64,000 bases of DNA from Anaerolineae bacterium (GTDB lineage: Bacteria > Chloroflexota > Anaerolineae > Anaerolineales > Anaerolineaceae). This document shows, piece by piece, positions 44,072 to 52,452 of the stretch; positions within the stretch are counted from its first letter, which is position 1, and each line of letters opens with the position of its first letter. The notes under the pieces were generated by a model. That model made no database searches. It worked only from the letters and a program-made list of their open reading frames with translations, and had not been told where the DNA came from. The stretch covers positions 1 through 64,000 of the forward strand of contig JABLXC010000002.1 in the NCBI GenBank assembly GCA_013178185.1. The letters run 5' to 3'. A program made the translations under genes and the position numbers.

Positions 44072-45493
44072 ATGTCTGCGATTACAAAACGTCTAAAAAT
44101 TCAAACGCCTGTTCTCATCACAGTTGTGGCGGCCATTGTTCTGGCGGTCGCCGGGTTGGGTGTTCTGTTCTGGTGGCAAAGTTCTGGGCAAACAACCTCA
44201 GCCGGGCAGGCCAGTTATCACACCGCCCAGGTTCGCCGGGGCGACCTGACCCTCTCAGCAAGCGGCAGCGGCACGCTCGTTGCGGGAAAAACGGCGAACC
44301 TCGCTTTTCCCATCTCTGGAAAGGTAGAGTCGGTCAGTGTGAAAGTGGGAGACCAGGTCGCTGCCGGCCAGGAGCTTGCCAAACTGCAGGATGTCAGTTC
44401 CTTACAAGCCAGTCTCGTATCGGCTGAGCTGGAGCTAAAGACGGCGCAAGCTGCGTTAGAAGATCTAAAAGCCAACAAAGGCGCAGCGCTGGCAAATGCA
44501 CAGCTTGCCCTGGCAGAAGCCAAAAAGGCCCTTGATGAAGCAAAAGCAGGCAAGATTGTAAAAGGGATGGAGCGCTGCGACCATGAGACTACAACGGCCT
44601 ATTACGACGTTTATACCCGCGCCAAAGACAGCCTCGAAGCGCTGGGAGACGGCGGCGGCAGCCAGGATTACTACCTGAGCGTCATCCTTCCGGCAAAAAA
44701 CAGGGTTGCCCAGGCTTATACCGCTTATACCTATTGCGCCGGTTTTACCGATTATGAAATCGAGGCCTCTCAGGCAAATCTGATCCTGGCGGAAGCGAAC
44801 GTCAAAGAAGCCGAAAAAACCCTCAAGACCCTGCAGAAAAATGAGGGACTTGACCCGGATGAACTGGCGCAGGCAGAAAACAAAGTGGCGAACGCCCAGG
44901 CTGCCTATGAAGAAGCCAAAAAGCGCCTGGAAAATGCCACCCTGACTGCGCCTTTTGATGGGGTCGTGGCGTCGGTGGCCGGCCTGGCTGGGGATGAAGT
45001 TGGAACCGACACCTTTATTTCCATCGTGGATTTAGCGCATCCCAGGATCGAGTTCTCGGTGGACGAAACAGATCTGGATCAGGTCGCGGTCGGCAACACT
45101 GCCCAGGTGGTGTTCGACGCTTTCCCCGACGACGCTTTTACCGGTGTCGTCACGCAGGTCAATCCTGCGCTGACCACCATGGATGGCTATCAGGTGCTTC
45201 AAGGCGTTATCGAGCTTGACCTCGGCAGCGTTTCGGCTTCTTACCGCTTCTTAAATGGCATGAACGCTTCTGTTGAAATCATCGGCGGCCAGGCAAAACA
45301 AGCGTTATTAATCCCGGTTGAGGCGGTGCACGATCTGGGTGATCGCCAGTATGCGGTCTTTGTGCTGAACGAATGGGGAAAACCCCGCCTGCGCGTTGTG
45401 GAAATCGGACTGATGGACGCCACAACTGTTGAAATCAAGAGCGGCCTGTCGGTGGGAGAGGTAGTAACGACAGGTTTAGTGGAGACGTACTGA
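44072..45493 (+). CDS. HlyD/RND-type efflux adaptor, third of three paralogs
   Basis: A 473-residue paralog with the same order: helix (about 15-35), AQVRRGDLTLSASGSGTLVAG, coiled-coil hairpin with heptad-like Ala/Lys/Glu repeats, MERCDHET (Cys169) and YTYCAGFTDYE (Cys222), then TLTAPFDGVVASVAGLAGD and LIPVEAVHDLGDRQYAVFV. These two are its only cysteines, so a disulfide closing the hairpin tip is a reasonable idea. Its TGA stop overlaps the ATPase start by one base, so it is coupled to the ABC genes. Ribosome site GAGGAGCAAG. Confidence 0.88.
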   Translation: MSAITKRLKIQTPVLITVVAAIVLAVAGLGVLFWWQSSGQTTSAGQASYHTAQVRRGDLTLSASGSGTLVAGKTANLAFPISGKVESVSVKVGDQVAAGQELAKLQDVSSLQASLVSAELELKTAQAALEDLKANKGAALANAQLALAEAKKALDEAKAGKIVKGMERCDHETTTAYYDVYTRAKDSLEALGDGGGSQDYYLSVILPAKNRVAQAYTAYTYCAGFTDYEIEASQANLILAEANVKEAEKTLKTLQKNEGLDPDELAQAENKVANAQAAYEEAKKRLENATLTAPFDGVVASVAGLAGDEVGTDTFISIVDLAHPRIEFSVDETDLDQVAVGNTAQVVFDAFPDDAFTGVVTQVNPALTTMDGYQVLQGVIELDLGSVSASYRFLNGMNASVEIIGGQAKQALLIPVEAVHDLGDRQYAVFVLNEWGKPRLRVVEIGLMDATTVEIKSGLSVGEVVTTGLVETY

Positions 45494-46263
45494 TGGACGA
45501 CAAACAGATCATCATCGAAACAATGAATCTGGTAAAGGTGTACGGCGAAGGCGAAGGCGCAGTAACAGCCCTCGGAGGCATTTCATTAAAAATTTACCAG
45601 GGCGAGTTCGCAGCCATCATGGGGCCTAGCGGCTCTGGTAAGAGCACATTGTTGAACATTCTGGCCTGTCTGGATCACGCCACTGAGGGAAAGTACATCC
45701 TAAATGGTGAAGATGTCAGCAATTATAGCCGAGAGGAACTGGCGTTCATCCGAAACCGCGAGCTGGGTTTTGTCTTCCAGTCGTACAACCTGTTGCCTCG
45801 TCTGACCGCCCTGGAAAACGTGATGCTGCCGATGATGTACCAGCGAGAAAACCGCCTGAGCGTCAAAGACCGGCCCGAAAAAGCCATGGCCGCGCTGGAG
45901 AGCGTTGGCCTCGCTTCTCGCGCCCGCCACCTTCCCAGCCAGCTTTCGGGCGGTCAGCAACAAAGAGTGGCCATTGCCCGCGCCCTGATCAACGACCCGA
46001 TCCTGGTGCTGGCGGATGAACCTACCGGCAACCTGGATTCAAAATCAAGCATCGAAATTTTGGATCTGATGCACCAATTGCACGAGCGCGGCCGCACCAT
46101 TGTGATGGTGACCCACGAACCGGATATTGCCCACCATACCGGGCGCATCATCCTGGTGCGGGATGGTTTGCTGGCTTCCGACGAGAAGAATGGCAATCCC
46201 ATCAGGATGACCAGACCAACCCATAACGCCTCGAATATTGCTGCAGAAGGAGGTCTACCATGA
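45493..46263 (+). CDS. MacB-type ABC ATPase
   Basis: A 256-residue ATPase: Walker A GPSGSGKST, Q-loop VFQSYNLLPRLTALENV, signature [15 protein letters not shown], Walker [16 protein letters not shown] and H-loop MVTHEPDIAHH. It overlaps the preceding adaptor stop by one base and the following permease by ATGA. With adaptors and the FtsX permease it forms a tripartite-like exporter of the MacAB kind, which moves peptides, macrolides or lipoprotein-like cargo out of the membrane. The basic tail ends the protein after residue 235. Confidence 0.92.
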   Translation: MDDKQIIIETMNLVKVYGEGEGAVTALGGISLKIYQGEFAAIMGPSGSGKSTLLNILACLDHATEGKYILNGEDVSNYSREELAFIRNRELGFVFQSYNLLPRLTALENVMLPMMYQRENRLSVKDRPEKAMAALESVGLASRARHLPSQLSGGQQQRVAIARALINDPILVLADEPTGNLDSKSSIEILDLMHQLHERGRTIVMVTHEPDIAHHTGRIILVRDGLLASDEKNGNPIRMTRPTHNASNIAAEGGLP

Positions 46264-47489
46264 TTGTCGCAGAATTGATCCATGTGGCCTGGAAGAGCCT
46301 GCTTGTCAACAAACTGCGTTCCCTGTTGACCATGCTGGGTGTCATTATCGGCGTGGCGGCGGTAATTGTGATGATTTCGATCAGCGCCGGTACCGAGGCA
46401 GAAATCTCAGAAGCTATCAACCAGTTAGGGTCAAACCTGGTCTTCATCCAGGGCTCGATGTTCCGCGGCGGCCCTGGTCAGCGTTTGCAGAGCGGCGGGC
46501 TGAAGATGGATGATGTCGCTGCCATCCGCGAGAGGATCAGCGGGGTGGCAGGCGTGACGGTTGATCAGCAGACGACCGCGATTGTCAAGGCGGGTAATGT
46601 TACCCTGGAGGATATTACCATTCTTGGCTCCACGCCGGATTATGCCGAAGTACGCGACCTGATAGTCGGCTCAGGCCGTTTTTTCACCGAACAGGACAAT
46701 GAACGGGCTCAAAAGGTCGCCGTGCTGGGTTCTGACATTGCAGCAGAATTGTTCGGCTCAGCAAACCCAATTGGGCAGACCATCACCGTAGGAAACACCA
46801 AACTTGCTGTGATCGGTGTGATGGAACCAAAAGGATTGGTAAGTGGAACAAATTTTGACGAGATGGTTTTTGTCCCAATCAAATTGATCTTTAAAAAATT
46901 TATGCCCTCTTTCGTCGCCCGCTTTATGGGAGATAACGTTCGCCAGATCACGGTCGCCGTGGCGGAGGATGCAGACATGTCCTCGGTCATCGAGCAGATC
47001 ACAATTCTGCTGGCAAAGCGGCATGAAGTCACTCTGAATTCCCTGGATTTCAATGTGCTTACCCAGGAAGATATCATCACCACCCAGGAATCAACGACAT
47101 CCTCTTTCCGAACCCTTTTGGCTTGGGTGGCGGGCGTGTCGCTGATCGTGGGCGGCATTGGCATCATGAATATCATGTTGGTGAGCGTCACCGAACGGAC
47201 GCGTGAGATCGGCCTCCGCCAGGCGCTTGGGGCAACCCCGCGCGATATCCAGATACAGTTCCTCTCCGAGGCGCTGATCCTCAGCCTGTTGGGTGGTCTG
47301 ATCGGGGTGCTGGCCGGGATCGGCGGCGCCATTCTCTTTGGGGTCTTAAGCGATATGCGCACCGTCATTGTTCCCTATTCAATTGTTCTATCCTTCACTT
47401 CAGCGGCTGTCGTAGGGATTTTCTTTGGCTTTTTGCCCGCCCAGAAGGCGGCGCAGCTCGACCCCATCGAAGCTCTCCGGCACGATTAG
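46260..47489 (+). CDS. MacB-type permease (FtsX/MacB_PCD)
   Basis: A 409-residue permease of four helices: helix at about 20-45 (LLTMLGVIIGVAAVIVMISISAG), a large extracytoplasmic MacB_PCD domain (about 50-285), then TTSSFRTLLAWVAGVSLIVGGIGIMNIMLVSVTERTREIGLRQALGATPRDI, the standard ABC-coupling loop and helices of MacB. It is shorter than canonical MacB because the ATPase is a separate gene. It exports an unknown substrate with the adaptors upstream. The lipoprotein gene that follows starts 23 bases after the stop. Confidence 0.92.
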   Translation: MIVAELIHVAWKSLLVNKLRSLLTMLGVIIGVAAVIVMISISAGTEAEISEAINQLGSNLVFIQGSMFRGGPGQRLQSGGLKMDDVAAIRERISGVAGVTVDQQTTAIVKAGNVTLEDITILGSTPDYAEVRDLIVGSGRFFTEQDNERAQKVAVLGSDIAAELFGSANPIGQTITVGNTKLAVIGVMEPKGLVSGTNFDEMVFVPIKLIFKKFMPSFVARFMGDNVRQITVAVAEDADMSSVIEQITILLAKRHEVTLNSLDFNVLTQEDIITTQESTTSSFRTLLAWVAGVSLIVGGIGIMNIMLVSVTERTREIGLRQALGATPRDIQIQFLSEALILSLLGGLIGVLAGIGGAILFGVLSDMRTVIVPYSIVLSFTSAAVVGIFFGFLPAQKAAQLDPIEALRHD

Positions 47490-47512
47490 TTTTGTATAAG
47501 AAAGGAAACCAA

Positions 47513-48190
47513 ATGGTCAAAAAAATTCTCCAACCCACACTGGCGATTTTGTTCGTCCTGGCGTTGGCCGCCTGTTCCGCTTCGAGCGCCGGTCAACCCT
47601 CTACTCAGATGACCTCTTCTCCGAATTCGTCAATTCAGTCAAACCTGGCAGTAGGCACTCTTAAACTGGAAGGGACGGATCTGGCGGTAACCGCTGAACA
47701 GGCCAAAGAACTTCTACCTTTATGGAAGGCTGTTAAATTGCTCGGTAACAGTGATACGATCTCTCAAGAAGAAATCCAGGCGCTTTACGATCAAATTCAA
47801 GAGACTATGAGCGCCGACCAGATCGAAGCCATCTCGCAAATGTCGCTCACCCAAGAAGACCTGACCGCTCTGATGGCAGACCTGGGGGTTGACCCGCGCG
47901 CCAGCGCCAGTAACAGCGGTATGACCGAAGAACAGCGCGCTGCCCGCATTGCAGCGGCGCAATCGCGCTCCGGGGGTGGTTTTCCCGGAGGAATGCCCGG
48001 CGGCGGCCCACCTGGCGGTGTAATACCACTGGCCGGTGGCAACCCTCCAGCGGAATTCACAGGAGCAGGGAGCGCACAAGCCTCGTCTGGGGCAAGTCAG
48101 GTTTCATTCAATCAAAACGCTCTCATGAGCAGGTCTTCGCTTTTTATTGACCCCCTGATTGAGATGCTTAAGAAAAGAGCGGGTTTGTGA
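47513..48190 (+). CDS. Lipoprotein with helical domain and Gly/Pro-rich tail, exporter-linked
   Basis: A 225-residue lipoprotein (signal to AACSAS, lipid cysteine at 21). After a Ser/Thr linker comes a helical region with LAVTAEQAKELLPLWKAVKLLGNSDTISQEEIQALYDQIQETMSADQIEAISQMSLTQEDLTALMADLGVD, then a SGGGFPGGMPGGGPPGGVIP tail and a final short helix. This layout, a lipoprotein beside MacB-type genes, is repeated in many bacterial export loci. It may be cargo, a chaperone or an adaptor modulator. Ribosome site AAAGGAAACC. No catalytic motif seen. Confidence 0.65.
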   Translation: MVKKILQPTLAILFVLALAACSASSAGQPSTQMTSSPNSSIQSNLAVGTLKLEGTDLAVTAEQAKELLPLWKAVKLLGNSDTISQEEIQALYDQIQETMSADQIEAISQMSLTQEDLTALMADLGVDPRASASNSGMTEEQRAARIAAAQSRSGGGFPGGMPGGGPPGGVIPLAGGNPPAEFTGAGSAQASSGASQVSFNQNALMSRSSLFIDPLIEMLKKRAGL

Positions 48191-48268
48191 TCCGCATTTG
48201 TAGGAATTTAATCAACAGATTTAAGGTGACGCTTTGCGTCAAGCTCAAATTTGAAATGGGAAACTAAA

Positions 48269-48772
48269 ATGACAAAAACAAATCTCTGGTTAGATATCGG
48301 TGTTTTTACAGGTTTTCTGGTTGCAATGAACCCCGCTTTGACTGGGATAGCCATACACGAGTGGTTCAGCCTGGCGCTGGCCGTCGCGCTGGTCGTTCAT
48401 CTCCTGCTACACTGGCAATGGGTGACAGCAGTGGTGCTTCGATTCTTCCGCAGGCTCTTTCATACCTCCCGGTTGAAATTCATCGTAGATGTTTTGCTCT
48501 TCACTGTCTTCACGGCCGTGATAATGAGCGGCATCATGATCTCGCGCAGCCTGACTTCGGTTTTTGGCTTTAGCCTGAATGCTAGCCACCTCTGGCGTTT
48601 TGTCCATTCCGCATCGGCTGATGTCTCCCTTGTTCTGGTCGGTCTGCATTTTGCCCTCAACTGGAACTGCGTGGTTGCTATGGTCAAGCGGTATATCTTC
48701 TCTCCGCTGGCTTCCATAGGAGGAAGGGCGGTAACCAGCCAGCCCGCGCCCGTGAAAGTCCCCAAAGATTAG
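48269..48772 (+). CDS. DUF4405-type four-helix membrane protein, probable heme b binder
   Basis: A 167-residue protein with four hydrophobic segments. Histidines lie in or near the helices: HEWFSLALAVALVVHLLLHW, HLWRFVHSASADVSLVLVGLHFALNW, a spacing seen in cytochrome b-like subunits of the DUF4405/formate dehydrogenase gamma group. Heme binding and electron transfer are inferred from that pattern. It is a separate gene after the lipoprotein of the exporter locus. Alternative TTG start at 48251 lacks support; ATG at 48269 has only a weak GGGAA site. A short TGACGC/GCGTCA hairpin lies upstream. Confidence 0.65.
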   Translation: MTKTNLWLDIGVFTGFLVAMNPALTGIAIHEWFSLALAVALVVHLLLHWQWVTAVVLRFFRRLFHTSRLKFIVDVLLFTVFTAVIMSGIMISRSLTSVFGFSLNASHLWRFVHSASADVSLVLVGLHFALNWNCVVAMVKRYIFSPLASIGGRAVTSQPAPVKVPKD

Positions 48773-48783
48773 GGAGAACTACG

Positions 48784-49158
48784 ATGGTGAAGACAATTGG
48801 AAGAATTCTCATAATCTTGTCCCTGGCGGCTTTGATTTCTAGCGCGCTTTATTTGCTTGTGAGCGTCTCAGGCTCATCATCTGCCTTGCCATTCCGCCAG
48901 GAGGAACTTGGGGAACACCTCTCAGAGGGTCTCTTTGCCGGGCCCGCTCTTGAAGGCGGTGGATTCCCCGTTGGGCGCGGCAGTCATAGCTTTGAGAGTC
49001 GCCGCGCCCGTGATCTGCATGGCGTCGAGCTGTCCATTGCCTATTTCGGCGTCCTGCGCAATCTCGGCGTCATCGCGCTCATCACGCTGGTTGTGGTTAT
49101 GGTGCAGAAGGCCTGGGGCAGGATTTTTCGAAAAAAGAATTTCACGCCATCTGGATAG
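48784..49158 (+). CDS. Small two-helix membrane protein, function unknown
   Basis: A 124-residue protein with helices at about 6-28 and 88-112, a loop with FRQEELGEHLSEGLFAG and an Arg-rich SFESRRARDLHGVELS segment before the second helix, and a basic C-terminus (KKNFTPSG). I do not recognise the family. It begins eleven bases after the DUF4405 gene and probably forms an operon and complex with it. AGGGAGAAC precedes the ATG. Confidence 0.5.
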   Translation: MVKTIGRILIILSLAALISSALYLLVSVSGSSSALPFRQEELGEHLSEGLFAGPALEGGGFPVGRGSHSFESRRARDLHGVELSIAYFGVLRNLGVIALITLVVVMVQKAWGRIFRKKNFTPSG

Positions 49159-49187
49159 CGCCTTTGCAAATCATTCGGCGTGCAATG

Positions 49188-49219
49188 AACCTCCCCTCCG
49201 GGAACCCGCAGGGGAGGTT
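49188..49219. terminator. Convergent-gene hairpin at the end of the exporter locus
   Basis: Arms AACCTCCCCT and AGGGGAGGTT with an inner CGGG-AA-CCCG, between the + strand membrane gene (stop 49158) and the - strand VWA gene (stop 49287). There is no T run on either strand, so factor-dependent or weak termination is likely. Confidence 0.5.
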
Positions 49220-49286
49220 CCGCCGGGCGCTTTTAAGCAGTTAAAAACCTCTCAAAACCTTCCCTTGGTTCACCGCTTGCCTGCCC

Positions 49287-50297
49287 TCACGGAAGGGGCT
49301 GCCAGAGCTGTGCCAGGATCACGGCGGTGATGATTGCCATTGCCCCGAGCGCAGCAAACAGCACGCTCACTTCCGTCGTCTCTTCGCGCGTCCTCAGGTA
49401 GGTGGGGAGGCTCTCGAACACTTTTTGCAGTTCGCCCGCGCTGGCGGCGGCGTAGTACTCGCCCCCGGTGATCCTGGCAATTTCTTTGAGCGTTTCTTCA
49501 TCGATCCCACGCCGGTACCAGCTGCCATAAAAGTTGTTCTCCTGCCCGCTAGAGGAGCCGTCTTCGGTGCCAAACCCGATCGTATAGACGCGCACGCCGC
49601 GCCTCATGGCTTGCTGCGCGGCTTCCAGCGGAGGCGGCCCGGTAGTGGCAACCCCATCGGTCAGCAGGACGATGATATCTGCCATGTAAACGCCTTCCGG
49701 AACGGCGCTGACCTGTTCCTCAGCCGCTGCTTCCCGGCTGCTGGCGGCGACGTTCGGGTTGAGATCGGCGATGGTGTCCAGGGCAGTCAGGATGCCGCTG
49801 CCAATGGCGGTGCCGCGACCGGTGGTTAGATTTTGGATGGCGGTTTCCAGCGCTTCTGTGTCAATGGTCGGCGGTTGGACCAGGTGGGCAGTCCCAGCAA
49901 AGGCGACGATCCCGATCTGGTTATTCTCTTCCTGGCGGTTGATAAAGGACAGGGCGGCCTCTTTGGCGGCAGCCAGGCGGCTGGGCGGGATATCGCTCCG
50001 GCGCATGCTGTGCGAGACATCCATCGCCAGCATCACGGTGGCGCGCCCTGCCGGCACAAGCGTCACTGCCACCGGGCGCGCCAGCGCCAGGGATAGGCTT
50101 GCCAGCGTAAGGAGAAAGAGCGCAAACGGCAGATGTCGCCGGAGGCGCGATTGCGCTGGCAGCGCCTCGCGCAGGAGGGAGATGCTGGAATACCGCACCG
50201 CAAATCGCCGCCTGCGCCGCAGCGTCCACAGGTAAGCCAGGGTCATCAGAGGGAGTAAACCCAGAAGAAACATGGCGCTGGGCCAGAGGAATTTCAT
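49287..50297 (-). CDS. BatA/BatB-like VWA domain membrane protein (second)
   Basis: A 336-residue protein: two N-terminal helices with an RRRRFAVRYSSISLLRE segment, a von Willebrand A domain with MIDAS motif MLAMDVSHSMRRSDIPPSRL (D-S-S), GRGTAIGSGILTALDTI and VLLTDGVATTGPPP, and a C-terminal helix (about 310-330). It is the last gene of the MoxR-DUF58-VWA-VWA set, whose products are known to act together as cell-envelope chaperones or metal-insertion assemblies in related bacteria. The loop YGSWYRRGIDEETLKEIARITGGEYYAA follows the usual VWA helix. Function here is inferred from the conserved gene order. Confidence 0.85.
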   Translation of the reverse strand: MKFLWPSAMFLLGLLPLMTLAYLWTLRRRRRFAVRYSSISLLREALPAQSRLRRHLPFALFLLTLASLSLALARPVAVTLVPAGRATVMLAMDVSHSMRRSDIPPSRLAAAKEAALSFINRQEENNQIGIVAFAGTAHLVQPPTIDTEALETAIQNLTTGRGTAIGSGILTALDTIADLNPNVAASSREAAAEEQVSAVPEGVYMADIIVLLTDGVATTGPPPLEAAQQAMRRGVRVYTIGFGTEDGSSSGQENNFYGSWYRRGIDEETLKEIARITGGEYYAAASAGELQKVFESLPTYLRTREETTEVSVLFAALGAMAIITAVILAQLWQPLP

Positions 50298-50328
50298 CTG
50301 TTACCTCCAATCCTGTACATCAGAACGA

Positions 50329-51366
50329 TCATGGCAAGCGCTTGAACCATGCCATCGAAAAGACAGCCCCAACCAGCATCAAAACACCGCTGGCGGCTGC
50401 GAACAGCGAAGTGATCTCCATCGTTTCGGGTTTCACCACCAGTTGCGGGTTGAGGTTTGCAAAGACCGCTTTCGGATCTTGCTCATTTTGAAAGTTATAG
50501 TAGCTGCCGCCGGCGGTCTGGGTAATCTGTTGCAGCGCAGTTTCATCCAGGGCGGTATAAATATTGAATCCTTCCACCTCCAGGATGGTGCCGGCAACGC
50601 TGCCAAACCCCAGCGCGTCAATTCGCACCCCCCGCTCTGCTGCAGACTGCGCGGCTCTGACGGGATCAATGGATTGGTTGTTCTCCCCATCAGAAAACAG
50701 GACAATTACCGCCGGGGGGAACGTCCCCTCCGGCAGATTCACGAGCAAATCCTCGCCGGGTCGCAACTCCTGCTGGAACTGGTTCTGTGCGGCAGGGGTT
50801 GCGGTCTGTTCAGCCGCTTCCAGCCCGGCGTCTACCGCGATCGTATTCAGCGCTGTCAGGATGCCCTGGCCTAAAGAGGTGCCGCTTTGTGGTTTCAGCC
50901 GGTCAATGGCTGCCAGGAGCATTTGTTCATCGTTGGTGGGCGGCTGCACAGCGAAGCCGCTGCCGCTGAAAGAAACGATCCCGATTTGCACAGTTTCGGG
51001 CCGGTTCGTTACAAAGGCGCGCGCTGCTTCTTTGGCGGCTTCCAGCCGGGTCGGCTCGGCGTCTTTTGCCGCCATGCTACCCGAAACGTCCATCACCAGG
51101 ATGACCGTTCCTTCCAACCGGGGCAGCCTGAGCCGGGCCTGCGGTCGCGCCAGAGCAACCAGCAAGAGGCCAAGACTGAGGAAGAACAACAGAGGGGCAA
51201 AGTGTCGTCGCCAGCCGGGGCTGCGCCTGTTTTCCCCCAGCGCCTGGCTCGAATAGCCAAAGACCGTTTCTGAAAGTCGCCGCCTCTGCTGGGTGGTAAG
51301 ATACAGCCAGAGCGCCAGGGGTAGCAGCAGGAGCATGAACAACATAGAAGGCCAGAGAAAAATCAT
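50329..51366 (-). CDS. BatA/BatB-like VWA domain membrane protein (first)
   Basis: A 345-residue paralog of the following gene with the same plan: two N-terminal helices, VWA domain with MIDAS VMDVSGSMAAKDAEPTRL, GTSLGQGILTALNTI, VIVLFSDGENNQSIDPV, and a C-terminal helix (about 315-335). MIDAS residues are complete. DUF58 lies twelve bases upstream, the second VWA gene thirty-one downstream. The stretch GEDLLVNLPEGTFPPAVIVLF is typical of BatA-type proteins. Confidence 0.85.
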   Translation of the reverse strand: MIFLWPSMLFMLLLLPLALWLYLTTQQRRRLSETVFGYSSQALGENRRSPGWRRHFAPLLFFLSLGLLLVALARPQARLRLPRLEGTVILVMDVSGSMAAKDAEPTRLEAAKEAARAFVTNRPETVQIGIVSFSGSGFAVQPPTNDEQMLLAAIDRLKPQSGTSLGQGILTALNTIAVDAGLEAAEQTATPAAQNQFQQELRPGEDLLVNLPEGTFPPAVIVLFSDGENNQSIDPVRAAQSAAERGVRIDALGFGSVAGTILEVEGFNIYTALDETALQQITQTAGGSYYNFQNEQDPKAVFANLNPQLVVKPETMEITSLFAAASGVLMLVGAVFSMAWFKRLP

Positions 51367-51378
51367 GGATCGCCGTCC

Positions 51379-52452
51379 TCACGCCTGAAAAGGCTGTCCA
51401 GGGGAAGGGAGCGGAGAGACTGCCGTAGCGCCGCCGCGCAGGCGGTGAATTTGTTTTCGCACCGAGGCAAAACGGAAAATCGCCCGCACCAGGTCTTCCC
51501 CAGTTGAGAGCGACCACAGCTCCACGCCGGCGCGCCGGAAGACGGCCGCCAGCTCAGCCTCCCGCCGCCGGATAACTTGTTCGAATTCCCTGCGGAACCT
51601 TGTATCGTGGGTATCCACGTAAACCTGCTCGCCCGTTTCGGCGTCTTCCAGCCAGATGGGACCGACATCCGGCAGTTCTGTTTCGCGCCCATCCCACAAT
51701 CGCACCGCCAGCACCTCATGTCGCTGTCTCAACAGATTGAGCGTCCGCTCCCAGCCTGGCGCGGCGATAAAATCCGAGAGGATAAATACCAGGGACCGCT
51801 TTTTGAGGGTATGCAGGCTGCTTTCCAGCAGCGATTTCAAATCGGTGAACGCCGCGCCGGGCAGCCGGGGTTGTTTTAACAAGTCATTGATCAGACGCAA
51901 TACATGGTTCCTGCCCCCTTTGGCCGGGATGATGGTTTCGATGCCCGCATCTGCGCCTGCCGTCCTTGCCTCTTCTGCTCGTTTGCCTTTCCGCCTGCCG
52001 AGCCGCCCATTGTACACAATTGCCCCAACCCGGTTGCCGTGCCGCGTCAGAAGGCGAGCCAGCGTTCCGACCAGGTCAATCAAGACCGAGCGCTTGTCGG
52101 TCTGGTTCGCGCCGAAGTCCATCGAAGGGCTGAGATCAATCAAGAACCAGGCGGTGATCTCGCGATCTTCGACATACTGCCGGACGTAGGGCGTGTCCAT
52201 GCGCGCCGTCACGTTCCAGTCAATGTATCGGATATCGTCTTCAGGCTGGTATTCACGCAAATCGGCAAAATCCACACCGTAGCCGTAAAAGAGGCTGCGG
52301 TAATCGCCCTGCAGCAGGCCGTCTAACCGCCGGATGACCTGCCAATCCAGCCGCTGGAGGATGCGCTCCGGCGTGGTTCGTCTGAGAAGGGGTGTGTCCT
52401 GATCCGGAGCCGGAAAGGTCGTTTTGACTTTTCGCCGCAGTTTTTTAAGCAT
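51379..52452 (-). CDS. DUF58 domain protein
   Basis: A 357-residue protein with the DUF58 core: SLFYGYGVDFADLREYQPEDDIRYIDWNVTARMDTPYVRQYVEDREIT (positions about 60-107) and a VWA-like fold after it with FLIDLSPSMDFGANQTDKRS. MoxR-DUF58-VWA loci recur across bacteria, and the DUF58 product is thought to link the AAA+ ATPase to its substrate. The ATG at 52452 overlaps the MoxR stop by eight bases; an upstream reading to 52509 is open but would overlap more. No good ribosome site, so coupled translation is likely. Confidence 0.85.
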   Translation of the reverse strand: MLKKLRRKVKTTFPAPDQDTPLLRRTTPERILQRLDWQVIRRLDGLLQGDYRSLFYGYGVDFADLREYQPEDDIRYIDWNVTARMDTPYVRQYVEDREITAWFLIDLSPSMDFGANQTDKRSVLIDLVGTLARLLTRHGNRVGAIVYNGRLGRRKGKRAEEARTAGADAGIETIIPAKGGRNHVLRLINDLLKQPRLPGAAFTDLKSLLESSLHTLKKRSLVFILSDFIAAPGWERTLNLLRQRHEVLAVRLWDGRETELPDVGPIWLEDAETGEQVYVDTHDTRFRREFEQVIRRREAELAAVFRRAGVELWSLSTGEDLVRAIFRFASVRKQIHRLRGGATAVSPLPSPGQPFQA

